DNA of 5,611 nt from an uncultured Collinsella sp. (GCA_900551185.1 URVF01000108.1:1-5611); one strand, 5' to 3'; counted from the first letter of the stretch, positions 1 to 5,227 are shown. A program made the numbers and translations. Notes: a model not told the origin generated them from the sequence alone.

Positions 1-49
1 ACGAGATCATGCCTAGTCTCGTGGGCTCGGAGATGTGTATAAGAGACAG
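1..49. other. Sequencing adapter contamination (Nextera P7/i7 side)
   Basis: This is not genomic DNA. Positions 1-7 (ACGAGAT) match the end of the Illumina P7 primer. Positions 8-15 (CATGCCTA) match the reverse complement of the Nextera i7 index N706 (TAGGCATG). Positions 16-49 are the Nextera read-2 transposase adapter, beginning GTCTCGTGGGCTCGG and ending in the 19-bp Tn5 mosaic end (AGATGTGTATAAGAGACAG, 31-49). Genomic sequence starts at about 50. A plus-strand reading frame through here gives the artefactual peptide SEMCIRDS and should not be annotated as a gene. Confidence 0.98.
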
Positions 50-671
50 CCACAAAGAAGCCGTCGACGCCGGTGGCCTTAAGCTGCGGCAGGTCGGCCG
101 TCTTGACGCCGCCGCCCACCACGATGGGCACGGGGCTTGCCGCGTGAAGTGCGGCCAGGTCCTCAAAGCTCTTGGTGATGATAGAGCCGTCGGCCGCGCG
201 TCCGCAGTCGCGCTTGGTCTCGGTCTCGTGGAGTGGGCCGATGCCCAGGTAGTCGACTAGGCTCATGTCGGCGGTCTTGACGTACTCGAGCATCTCCTCG
301 CAACGGGCCGAAAGGCCCACGATGGCGTCGGGACCCAGCAACTTGCGACAGACCTCGACGGGAATATCGCTTTGGCCCACGTGCACGCCGTCGACGGCAA
401 TACCCTGCTCGCGTGCGGCAAGCACACAGTCCAGACGGTCGTCGATCAGCAAGGCGACCTGACCGGTCTTGCCGGCCTGAGCGATTGCCTGCGCGGCGTC
501 GCCGGTCAGCGCAATGATCTCGCGGGCGCTTGCCACCTTGGAGCGCACCTGGATGCAGGTAAAGCCGGCGTCGAGCGCCTGGGCCACCACATCGCCCACG
601 GGGCGCCCGAGCGTGTTTTCGGGGCCGAGTACCAGATAGGCCGAGATATCAAGGTTGTCGCGGATGCTCAT
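50..671 (-). CDS. thiE: Thiamine phosphate synthase ThiE (3' end missing at contig edge)
   Basis: ThiE joins HMP-pyrophosphate and HET-phosphate (THZ-P) to give thiamine monophosphate in the cytoplasm. The minus-strand frame runs open from ATG at 671 to the adapter junction, giving 207 residues with no stop. Family members are about 210-220 aa, so only the last few residues are lost. TIM-barrel motifs are visible in order: IQVRSK (40-45), the DDRLD loop (77-81), GVHVGQSD (95-102), VGLSA (118-122), DYLGIGPLHETETK (140-153) and the phosphate-binding VVGGGVK (184-190). The frame ends in GVDGFFV, the usual approach to the final barrel strand. The start overlaps the stop of the preceding gene (ATGA at 671-668) and has an AGGAGGA ribosome site 6 nt upstream, so it is translationally coupled. 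It is the third visible gene of the TPP-riboswitch operon. Whether more genes follow is unknown. Confidence 0.93.
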
Positions 672-1009
672 CGTGCTTCCTCCTGCTTCTTGATCTGTGC
701 TTCCATGCGCTCGAGCTTGCCGGTCATGGTGTCGGTAAATCCGGGCCGGATATCGGCTTTGAGCACGACTTCGGTGCGGATGCCCTTGCTCGCCAACACA
801 AAGGTTGCGTCGCGCACGACCTGCATGACCTCGTCCCAGTCGCCCTCGATCTCGGTGAACATCGAGGTGGTGCGGTTGGGAAGGCCGCTCTCGCGAATGA
901 CGCGCACGACCTCGGCGACCTCGGCGGACAGCTCATCGCCGGTGCCGCACGGGGCGATGGCCACAGCGACGAGCGTGTTCATGCCGGTATTGGTTGCAGG
1001 CTCGGACAT
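668..1009 (-). CDS. Small thiamine-binding protein, MTH1187/DUF77 (Thiamine_BP) family
   Basis: A 113-residue protein of the MTH1187/YqgV-like family (Pfam Thiamine_BP, DUF77). These are small ferredoxin-like-fold proteins; some members bind thiamine or related molecules, and their cellular role is poorly defined. The family pattern is clear: a first strand VAVAIAPCGTG (14-24), a helix SAEVAEVVRVIRESGLP (28-44), and the signature TTSMFTEIEGDWDEVMQVV (47-65). A helix and strand EVVLKADIRPG follow, then a charged C-terminal helix rich in K, E and Q. No signal peptide or membrane segment is visible, so it is probably cytoplasmic. ATG at 1009 is preferred over the internal Met10 because AGGAGG lies 8 nt upstream, inside the last codons of thiM. 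The gap to thiM is only 3 nt and the stop overlaps the thiE start. Its place between thiM and thiE under a TPP riboswitch supports a thiamine-related job, such as binding or handling a thiazole, pyrimidine or thiamine intermediate; that role is inferred. Confidence 0.9.
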   Translation of the reverse strand: MSEPATNTGMNTLVAVAIAPCGTGDELSAEVAEVVRVIRESGLPNRTTSMFTEIEGDWDEVMQVVRDATFVLASKGIRTEVVLKADIRPGFTDTMTGKLERMEAQIKKQEEAR

Positions 1010-1012
1010 GGC

Positions 1013-1852
1013 TTATGCCTCCTCGAGCTCGAGTCGGTTATCGGCGATGTCCTGGGCGCTCGCGCGGTAGAGCTCATCGATAAAGGCGACCTTAAAGCTC
1101 GCCGGGGCGTCGGCGACAGCGGCGGCACGCGAGCCGGCAACGTTGTAGACGGCGGCACCGCAGACGGCTGCCGTAAACGGATCGGCGGCGCAGGCGTACA
1201 CGGCCAGCACGCCGCCCTGCGAGCAGCCGCAGCCTGTGATCTTGGACATGAGCGGGCTGCCGCCGTGGGACTTGGCCACGGTCGTGCCGTCGGTGATCAG
1301 GTCGACTTCGCCCGAGACCACAACGGCGCCACCGGTGTAGCGGGCGAGCGCCACCGCGGCATTGCGAGCGGCGTCTACCGTGTCGGTGGTATCGACACCG
1401 CGTACGCGGCTCAGATCGGCCGCCTCGCCCTCAAGACCCCACAGGCCGGCGAGCGCGATGATCTCGGAGGCGTTGCCGCGCACGATGGCGGGCTTATACT
1501 GCTTGAGCTCGTTTACCAACTGGGTGCGCAGGCTACCGATGCCCAGGCCCACCGGATCGAGCACCCAGGGCTTGCCGGCGTCGTGTGCCGCCTTCGCCGC
1601 GCGGGGAATCGTCTGCTCGTAGATGGGGAAGAGCGTGCCCATGTTGAGATAGATGGCGCCGCCGCCGGCAACGAGCGCCTCGCCCTCGTCGGGCAGATAG
1701 ACCATGGCGGCCGAACCGCCCACGGCGAGCTGCGCGTTGGCGACAAAGTCGATCGTCACCGTGTTGGTGATGGAGCCTGCCATCGGATTGGTGGCGCGAA
1801 TCTCATCCACGGCCTTGATCACATGTTGCTTAAGCTGTTCCGAATCAATCAC
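1013..1852 (-). CDS. thiM: Hydroxyethylthiazole kinase ThiM
   Basis: ThiM phosphorylates 4-methyl-5-(2-hydroxyethyl)thiazole, salvaging the thiazole half of thiamine for ThiE. The 279-residue product is close to the usual 260-280 aa. Recognisable blocks are NTVTIDFVANAQLAVGGSAAM (30-50, substrate pocket), YLNMGTL (68-74), WVLDPVGLG (96-104), the conserved RGNASEI (125-131) and VVVSGEVDLITDG (177-189). The ribokinase-fold anion-hole and catalytic stretch is ITGCGCSQGG (205-214), whose Cys210 aligns with the catalytic Cys of B. subtilis ThiM. The frame stays open to an ATG at 1966, but that would place the riboswitch inside the protein. The GTG at 1852 is chosen because a perfect AAGGAGG sits 8 nt upstream; the ATG at 1859 is out of frame. 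It is the first gene of the operon, directly under a TPP riboswitch and terminator, so expression should fall when thiamine pyrophosphate is plentiful. Confidence 0.95.
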   Translation of the reverse strand: MIDSEQLKQHVIKAVDEIRATNPMAGSITNTVTIDFVANAQLAVGGSAAMVYLPDEGEALVAGGGAIYLNMGTLFPIYEQTIPRAAKAAHDAGKPWVLDPVGLGIGSLRTQLVNELKQYKPAIVRGNASEIIALAGLWGLEGEAADLSRVRGVDTTDTVDAARNAAVALARYTGGAVVVSGEVDLITDGTTVAKSHGGSPLMSKITGCGCSQGGVLAVYACAADPFTAAVCGAAVYNVAGSRAAAVADAPASFKVAFIDELYRASAQDIADNRLELEEA

Positions 1853-1856
1853 TGCA

Positions 1857-1873
1857 CATGCCTCCTTGGCATA
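1857..1873 (-). promoter_or_regulatory. thiM ribosome binding site inside a potential small hairpin
   Basis: On the minus strand the Shine-Dalgarno AAGGAGG (1867-1861) is flanked by TATGCC (1873-1868) and GGCATG (1862-1857). These can pair as a 5-6 bp stem (one outer U-G) with AAGGA as the loop. The hairpin begins right after the terminator U-tract and ends 4 nt before the GTG start. The GGCATG arm could instead pair with CATGCC at 1919-1914, which includes the 3' strand of riboswitch helix P1. The pairing is seen in the sequence; any role in translation control is inference. Confidence 0.45.
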
Positions 1874-1905
1874 GAAAAGGGGCGCTGTGCATAGACAGCG
1901 CCCCT
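1874..1905 (-). terminator. Intrinsic terminator of the TPP riboswitch expression platform
   Basis: A perfect 11-bp stem AGGGGCGCTGT (1905-1895) / ACAGCGCCCCT (1888-1878) with loop CTATGC is followed by TTTTC, reading on the minus strand. It lies between the TPP aptamer and the thiM ribosome site, as expected for a riboswitch that stops transcription when TPP is bound. I did not find one clearly dominant antiterminator pairing by eye. Confidence 0.85.
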
Positions 1906-1916
1906 GTAAAGGCGGC

Positions 1917-2008
1917 ATGCTCCCTACGCCAGCATTAACTGACAGGTTCAAAGGATTGGGCCCCATGCCCTCTCAGCCTTGTGGTTTGCACCGCCGGCAC
2001 TCCCGCAT
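1917..2008 (-). ncRNA. TPP riboswitch (THI element) aptamer
   Basis: The minus strand carries the hallmark TPP aptamer blocks in order: GGGAGTGCC (2004-1996), GGCTGAGAGG with the pyrimidine-sensing CTGAGA core (1976-1971), then GAACCTGTCAGTTAATGC and TGGCGTAGGGA ending at 1921. Helix P1 can form between ATGC (2008-2005) and GCAT (1920-1917), just outside the conserved GGGA blocks. It lies upstream of thiM and precedes a terminator hairpin, so it should lower expression of thiM, the thiamine-binding protein gene and thiE when TPP is abundant. Confidence 0.96.
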
Positions 2009-2016
2009 CGAATCTG

Positions 2017-2046
2017 TTGTTCCCTATACTAGCGCACCGTTACAAT
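2017..2046 (+). promoter_or_regulatory. Candidate promoter for the HAD-lysR unit
   Basis: TTGTTC (2017-2022) and TACAAT (2041-2046, five of six matches to TATAAT) are separated by 18 nt and lie 30 bp before the HAD start codon. The -35 match is weak (three of six). The site sits in the 67-bp divergent space shared with the thiamine operon, whose own promoter must also be here. I could not assign a convincing minus-strand -35/-10 pair; TAGTAT at 2031-2026 is only a weak -10 candidate. Confidence 0.4.
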
Positions 2047-2075
2047 GGTTGCGGTGAAAATGACTGGGGGACTCT

Positions 2076-2984
2076 ATGATCAAACTTGTGCTGACCGATA
2101 TGGACGATACGCTGATTCCAGCCGGGCATGACGGCGCCAGCGACTACGCCATTGAGGGTATTCATGCCATGCAGGCGGCTGGTCTGCACTTTGGGCCGGT
2201 TTCGGGTCGTCAGCCGTCCGCGATGGGCTGGATGTTCAAAAACCGTTCCGAGTGTTTTTCGACCGGTGCGTTCTGTAACGGCCAGGTGATGTTTGTCGAC
2301 GGCGAAGTAGTCGCTTCGCGCGTAATCGACAACGATGCTCTGATACGTTTGGCTGACTATCTGGAGCAAGAGACCGACGATACATTTCTAAAAGTCTACA
2401 GCCTGGGCGATGACTTTTGGGGTAACGATGCCTATTGCGTGACGAGCAATCCCGAGCGTGTACGTCGCGCTATGGAGTCGGGCGGCAATGCGTGGCTCAA
2501 AGGCGAAGAGGCCCCGTGCCGTCCCGTCGTCGATGGCGCGCCGGTGTTTAAGGCGAATATCTGGAGTGCCCGTTCGCGTGAGGAGCTCGCGGAGCTACGC
2601 GAGCGCGTTGCCGTTGAGATGCCGGAACTCTCGCTTGTGTTTCCCAACAACCGAGTGCGCCTGTTCGACATCCTTCCGGATGGTTGGGACAAGGGCTGCG
2701 CTGCACTGGAGCTGGCGCGCGCCTTGGGCCTGACGCCCGACGAGGTGGCCGTATTTGGCGATTCCGATAACGATCTGCCCATGATCGATGCCGTTCCCAA
2801 CTCCGTTGCAGTCGCCAATGCCAACGAGGCCGTCACGGCTGCCGCGCGCTGGCATATCGGCGCCGCGGCAGATGATGCGGTCGCCGGGGCTCTGCATCAG
2901 ATTGCCGCCTGCGCTGCGACGGGGGAAATGCCGCCGTTTATGCGTCAGGAGGGTGCAGCCGACGCGAATCTCGCGAACAGCTAA
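2076..2984 (+). CDS. Cof-type HAD superfamily phosphatase
   Basis: A 302-residue cytoplasmic phosphatase of the haloacid dehalogenase superfamily, Cof/type IIB subgroup. All four motifs are visible: motif I DMDDTL with nucleophile Asp8 and acid/base Asp10, motif II VSGR (42-45, Ser43), motif III Lys206 in GWDKG, and motif IV GDSDND (228-233), which binds Mg2+. The stretch between motifs II and III (about 80-190) is the C2 cap typical of sugar-phosphate or cofactor-phosphate phosphatases. The final 20 residues look like an unstructured tail. The ATG at 2076 has a modest GGGGGA site 4 nt upstream and the protein begins directly with the first strand MIKLVLTDMDDT, so the start is secure. Its substrate cannot be read from the sequence. 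Divergence from a thiamine operon is suggestive because E. coli Cof hydrolyses HMP-PP, but it also forms a likely operon with the lysR gene 10 nt downstream. Confidence 0.92.
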   Translation: MIKLVLTDMDDTLIPAGHDGASDYAIEGIHAMQAAGLHFGPVSGRQPSAMGWMFKNRSECFSTGAFCNGQVMFVDGEVVASRVIDNDALIRLADYLEQETDDTFLKVYSLGDDFWGNDAYCVTSNPERVRRAMESGGNAWLKGEEAPCRPVVDGAPVFKANIWSARSREELAELRERVAVEMPELSLVFPNNRVRLFDILPDGWDKGCAALELARALGLTPDEVAVFGDSDNDLPMIDAVPNSVAVANANEAVTAAARWHIGAAADDAVAGALHQIAACAATGEMPPFMRQEGAADANLANS

Positions 2985-2994
2985 GGAGACAGCC

Positions 2995-3891
2995 ATGAAG
3001 CTCCAGCAGCTCAGATATGTCGTCAAAGTTGCCGAATGCGGCAGCATTACCGAGGCCTCGCGCCGTCTCTTTGTGTCGCAGCCTTCGATTACCGCGTCGA
3101 TTCGCGATCTCGAAAACGAGATGGGTGTGCACATCTTTGAGCGCACCAACAAGGGCGTCATTGTGTCCGAGGAAGGCGAGACCTTCTTGGGCTATGCGCG
3201 CCAGGTACTCGACCAGGCCGACCTGCTCGAGGGCAAGTACAAGGGCGCATCCGAGCAGGTGCCGCACTTTAGTGTGAGCTGCCAGCATTATTCCTTTGCC
3301 GTTAACGCGTTTGTTGACGTGATCCGCGAGTTCGATGCCGCGCGTTACGACTTCACCCTGCGCGAGGAGCAGACTCACGAGATTATCGAGGATGTCGCGC
3401 ATATGAAAAGCGAACTGGGCATCCTATACTTATCCGAGCATAACCGCGAGGTCATCGAGCGCATGCTGGTGGCCAACGAGCTCGTGTTCGAAGGACTCTT
3501 CTGCGCCACGCCGCATGTCTTCGTCTGCGCCGACCATCCGCTGGCGGACCGCTCCAGCGTGACGCTCGAGGATCTGGAAGACTACCCGTTCCTGTCCTAC
3601 GAGCAGGGCAGCTACAACTCGTTTTACTATTCCGAGGAGCTGACCTCGACGTTCGAGCGTCGCAAAAATATCCGCGTGCGCGACCGTGCGACGTTGTTCA
3701 ATTTGGCCATGGGCCTCAACGGCTACACGGTATGCTCGGGCGTGATCAGCCACGAGCTCAACGGCCCCGGCATTATCTCGATTCCGCTCGACGTGGACGA
3801 GTACATGGAGATTGGCATCATCACGCGCAAGAACACGACGCTTACGCGCTACGGTCGGGCCTATATCGACGCGATTCGTCAGCATATCTAG
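2995..3891 (+). CDS. LysR-type transcriptional regulator, possibly MtaR/MetR-like methionine regulator
   Basis: A 298-residue LysR-family regulator, the usual length. The N-terminal winged helix-turn-helix covers residues 1-60: MKLQQLRYVVKVAECGSI, then the recognition region ASRRLFVSQPSITASIRDLE (21-40) and the wing FERTNKGV. A linker helix (about 61-85) leads into the periplasmic-binding-protein-like effector domain (about 90-298). Conserved stretches there include HPLADR and DRATLFNLAMGLNGYTVCSG. The frame stays open upstream to 2788, but ATG 2995 is chosen because AAGGAGA (2983-2989) precedes it by 5 nt and the domain starts there. The ribosome site overlaps the HAD stop codon, indicating co-transcription. 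The N-terminus reads like the MtaR/CmbR group of streptococcal and lactococcal methionine/cysteine regulators. A matching operator-like palindrome lies 48 bp downstream, before a methionine synthase gene. The target assignment is inferred. Confidence 0.93.
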   Translation: MKLQQLRYVVKVAECGSITEASRRLFVSQPSITASIRDLENEMGVHIFERTNKGVIVSEEGETFLGYARQVLDQADLLEGKYKGASEQVPHFSVSCQHYSFAVNAFVDVIREFDAARYDFTLREEQTHEIIEDVAHMKSELGILYLSEHNREVIERMLVANELVFEGLFCATPHVFVCADHPLADRSSVTLEDLEDYPFLSYEQGSYNSFYYSEELTSTFERRKNIRVRDRATLFNLAMGLNGYTVCSGVISHELNGPGIISIPLDVDEYMEIGIITRKNTTLTRYGRAYIDAIRQHI

Positions 3892-3895
3892 ACTG

Positions 3896-3926
3896 CTGTG
3901 CTCCGCACGGTTCAAGTCTCTTTATG
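3896..3926 (+). terminator. Weak candidate terminator after lysR
   Basis: CTGTGC (3896-3901) and GCACGG (3905-3910) can form a 6-bp hairpin with a three-base loop and one G-U pair, followed by a broken T-rich run (TTCAAGTCTCTTTAT). The stem is short and the U-tract interrupted, so termination may be partial and some read-through into the methionine synthase gene is possible. Confidence 0.25.
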
Positions 3927-3938
3927 ACAGTCCAGACT

Positions 3939-3959
3939 GATATAGGAAACATCTATATC
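3939..3959. promoter_or_regulatory. 21-bp palindromic LysR-type operator (MET-box-like)
   Basis: GATATAG-N7-CTATATC is a perfect inverted repeat. Its inner part contains T-N11-A (T3943 to A3955), the classic LysR-family geometry. The 17-bp core TATAG-N7-CTATA (3941-3957) has the same half-sites and spacing as the streptococcal MET-box, which I recall as TATAGTTTSAAACTATA. It lies between a lysR gene and a methionine synthase gene, 87 bp before the latter's start codon and just upstream of the candidate -10 elements. The palindrome is directly seen; the identity of the bound regulator is inferred. Confidence 0.7.
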
Positions 3960-3966
3960 AAACTGT

Positions 3967-3980
3967 TATAAACGTATATT
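3967..3980 (+). promoter_or_regulatory. Candidate -10 elements for the methionine synthase promoter
   Basis: Two AT-rich hexamers each match TATAAT at five of six positions: TATAAA (3967-3972) and TATATT (3975-3980). Neither has a good -35 at 16-18 nt. For TATATT, the -35 position falls on the right half of the 21-bp palindrome, which is typical of activator-dependent LysR promoters. The exact start site cannot be fixed by eye. Confidence 0.4.
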
Positions 3981-3992
3981 TTACGATGGTCA

Positions 3993-4006
3993 TATGAGCG
4001 CTCATA
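3993..4006. promoter_or_regulatory. Perfect 14-bp palindrome in the methionine synthase leader
   Basis: TATGAGCGCTCATA is self-complementary over all 14 bases and lies about 40 bp before the start codon, just downstream of the candidate -10 elements. It differs in sequence from the upstream 21-bp palindrome, so it would suit a second dimeric DNA-binding protein, probably a repressor at this position. As RNA it could only form a 5-bp stem with a 4-base loop. No regulator is recognised. Confidence 0.4.
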
Positions 4007-4046
4007 CTCTGTCCCAGCAAAGCAACCAATGCAAAGGGAGATATCT

Positions 4047-5180
4047 ATGAGCACTTCGATTCAACCGAACGCGCCGTTTCGCGCCGATATCGTCGGCAGC
4101 TTTCTTCGTCCGCAGGCTGTAAAGGACGCCCGTGCCGCCTATGTCGCGGGTAAACTCGACGCTTCCGGCCTTAAGGCCGTCGAGGACGATGCCATTCGCG
4201 ATTTGGTGGCCAAGCAGAAGTCCGCTGGCCTGCAGGTGATTACCGATGGCGAGTTTCGCCGCAGTTACTGGCACCTCGACTTTATGTGGGGGCTCAACGG
4301 CATTGAACGCCGTACCTCGCGTACGGGCTATATGTTCCACGACGAGGAGACCACAGCCGACACCGCCGTGGTAACCGGCCCCATTAGCGGCGAGAACCAT
4401 CCGTTCGTCGAGCACTTTAAATTTGTCAAGGCGCTCGAGGGGGAGGGCCAGGTCGCACGCCAGACCATTCCGGCGCCGATCCAGACGTTCTCCGAAGTCA
4501 CGCTCGACCGCTGCGACGGCCAGCAGGAGAGCCTGCGCGCTGTCTATAAGACCGATGAGGAACTTGCCGACGCCATCGCAGCCGCTTATCGCACGGTGAT
4601 CGCCGACCTGTACGCAGCAGGCTGCTGCAACATCCAGTTTGATGACTGCACCTGGGGCATCTACTGCGACACCGATTTTGTCGCCAAAACCGGCATGAGC
4701 CCGGTTGACCTGCAAAAGGTAAGCGAGCTGGGCGTGGCGCTCAACAACGCCGCCATCGAGGGCAAGCCCGACGATCTGGTTATCAACACGCACGTGTGCC
4801 GCGGCAACTACCACTCCACCTACGCTTTTGAAGGCGGCTACGATCCCATCGCACCGTACCTGTTCGCACATGAGAATGTCGATGCGTTCTATCTGGAGTT
4901 CGACACGCCGCGCGCCGGCGGCTTTGAGCCGCTCAAGTACGTCGCTCCCGGCAAGAAGGTCGTGCTGGGCTTGGTAACCACCAAGGCGGCAGAGCTCGAG
5001 AACGAGGATGTTATCGTCGAGCGCATCCGCGAAGCCGCAAAGTACGTGCCGCTCGAGAATCTGTACCTGTCGCCCCAGTGCGGCTTTGCCAGCTGCGAGA
5101 TTGGCAACAAGCTGACCGAGGACGAGCAGTGGGCAAAGATCGCGCTGGTCAAGCGCATTGCCGAGCGCGTTTGGAAGTAA
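4047..5180 (+). CDS. Cobalamin-independent methionine synthase catalytic-domain protein (YxjG/core-MetE type)
   Basis: A 377-residue enzyme of the MetE C-terminal-domain family, the same size as B. subtilis YxjG/YxjH and half the length of full MetE (about 750 aa). It should transfer a methyl group to homocysteine to form methionine, using a catalytic zinc. The zinc ligands are visible: His249 and Cys251 in NTHVCRGN (247-254), Glu284 in YLEFD (282-286) and Cys345 in SPQCGFAS (342-349). Subfamily blocks RADIVGSFLRP (12-22), ITDGEFRRSYWHLDF (65-79) and NIQFDDCTWG (195-204) are present. The in-frame ATG at 4029 is rejected in favour of 4047, which has AAGGGAG 6 nt upstream. It lacks the N-terminal MetE half that helps bind methyltetrahydrofolate polyglutamate, so its methyl donor is uncertain. 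A LysR-type operator lies in the promoter region and a lysR gene is immediately upstream on the same strand. No S-box riboswitch is seen. Confidence 0.92.
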   Translation: MSTSIQPNAPFRADIVGSFLRPQAVKDARAAYVAGKLDASGLKAVEDDAIRDLVAKQKSAGLQVITDGEFRRSYWHLDFMWGLNGIERRTSRTGYMFHDEETTADTAVVTGPISGENHPFVEHFKFVKALEGEGQVARQTIPAPIQTFSEVTLDRCDGQQESLRAVYKTDEELADAIAAAYRTVIADLYAAGCCNIQFDDCTWGIYCDTDFVAKTGMSPVDLQKVSELGVALNNAAIEGKPDDLVINTHVCRGNYHSTYAFEGGYDPIAPYLFAHENVDAFYLEFDTPRAGGFEPLKYVAPGKKVVLGLVTTKAAELENEDVIVERIREAAKYVPLENLYLSPQCGFASCEIGNKLTEDEQWAKIALVKRIAERVWK

Positions 5181-5227
5181 CGCTACCGTTTGCAGGTGGC
5201 GGCGCGTGCGAGGCATTGCGTATCGCG

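Noticed and set aside
31..49. Tn5 mosaic ends at both contig edges read as a transposon
   Set aside because: The mosaic ends belong to the Nextera library adapters (index and P7 bases adjoin them) and no transposase gene is present.
9..260. Plus-strand frame starting MPSLVGSEMCIRDS
   Set aside because: Its start and first residues are encoded by the sequencing adapter and the rest is antisense to thiE.
372..1070. Plus-strand 232-codon frame across thiE, the thiamine-binding gene and the thiM end
   Set aside because: It crosses three genes that are well supported on the other strand; composition is low-complexity Ser/Thr/Arg-rich, as in shadow frames.
1265..1894. Plus-strand 209-codon frame opposite thiM
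   Set aside because: Antisense shadow of thiM; it runs through the terminator and ribosome site of the riboswitch leader and shows no family features.
1853..1966. N-terminal extension of thiM to the ATG at 1966
   Set aside because: It would translate part of the TPP aptamer and the terminator; the GTG at 1852 has an ideal ribosome site and matches normal family length.
2788..2994. Upstream extension of the lysR frame
   Set aside because: It overlaps the HAD gene; the extension is Arg/Pro-rich shadow sequence. The ATG at 2995 has its own ribosome site and begins exactly at the HTH domain.
3928..3939. Short inverted repeat CAGTC-CA-GACTG beside the LysR-type box
   Set aside because: Only 5 bp per arm with a 2-bp spacer; it overlaps the first base of the stronger palindrome and is too short to claim as a separate site.
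3892..4046. S-box (SAM) riboswitch or T-box before the methionine synthase gene
   Set aside because: YxjG genes in Bacillus are S-box controlled, so I looked for the conserved S-box core blocks and for a T-box; neither is present, and no terminator-antiterminator pair precedes the ribosome site.
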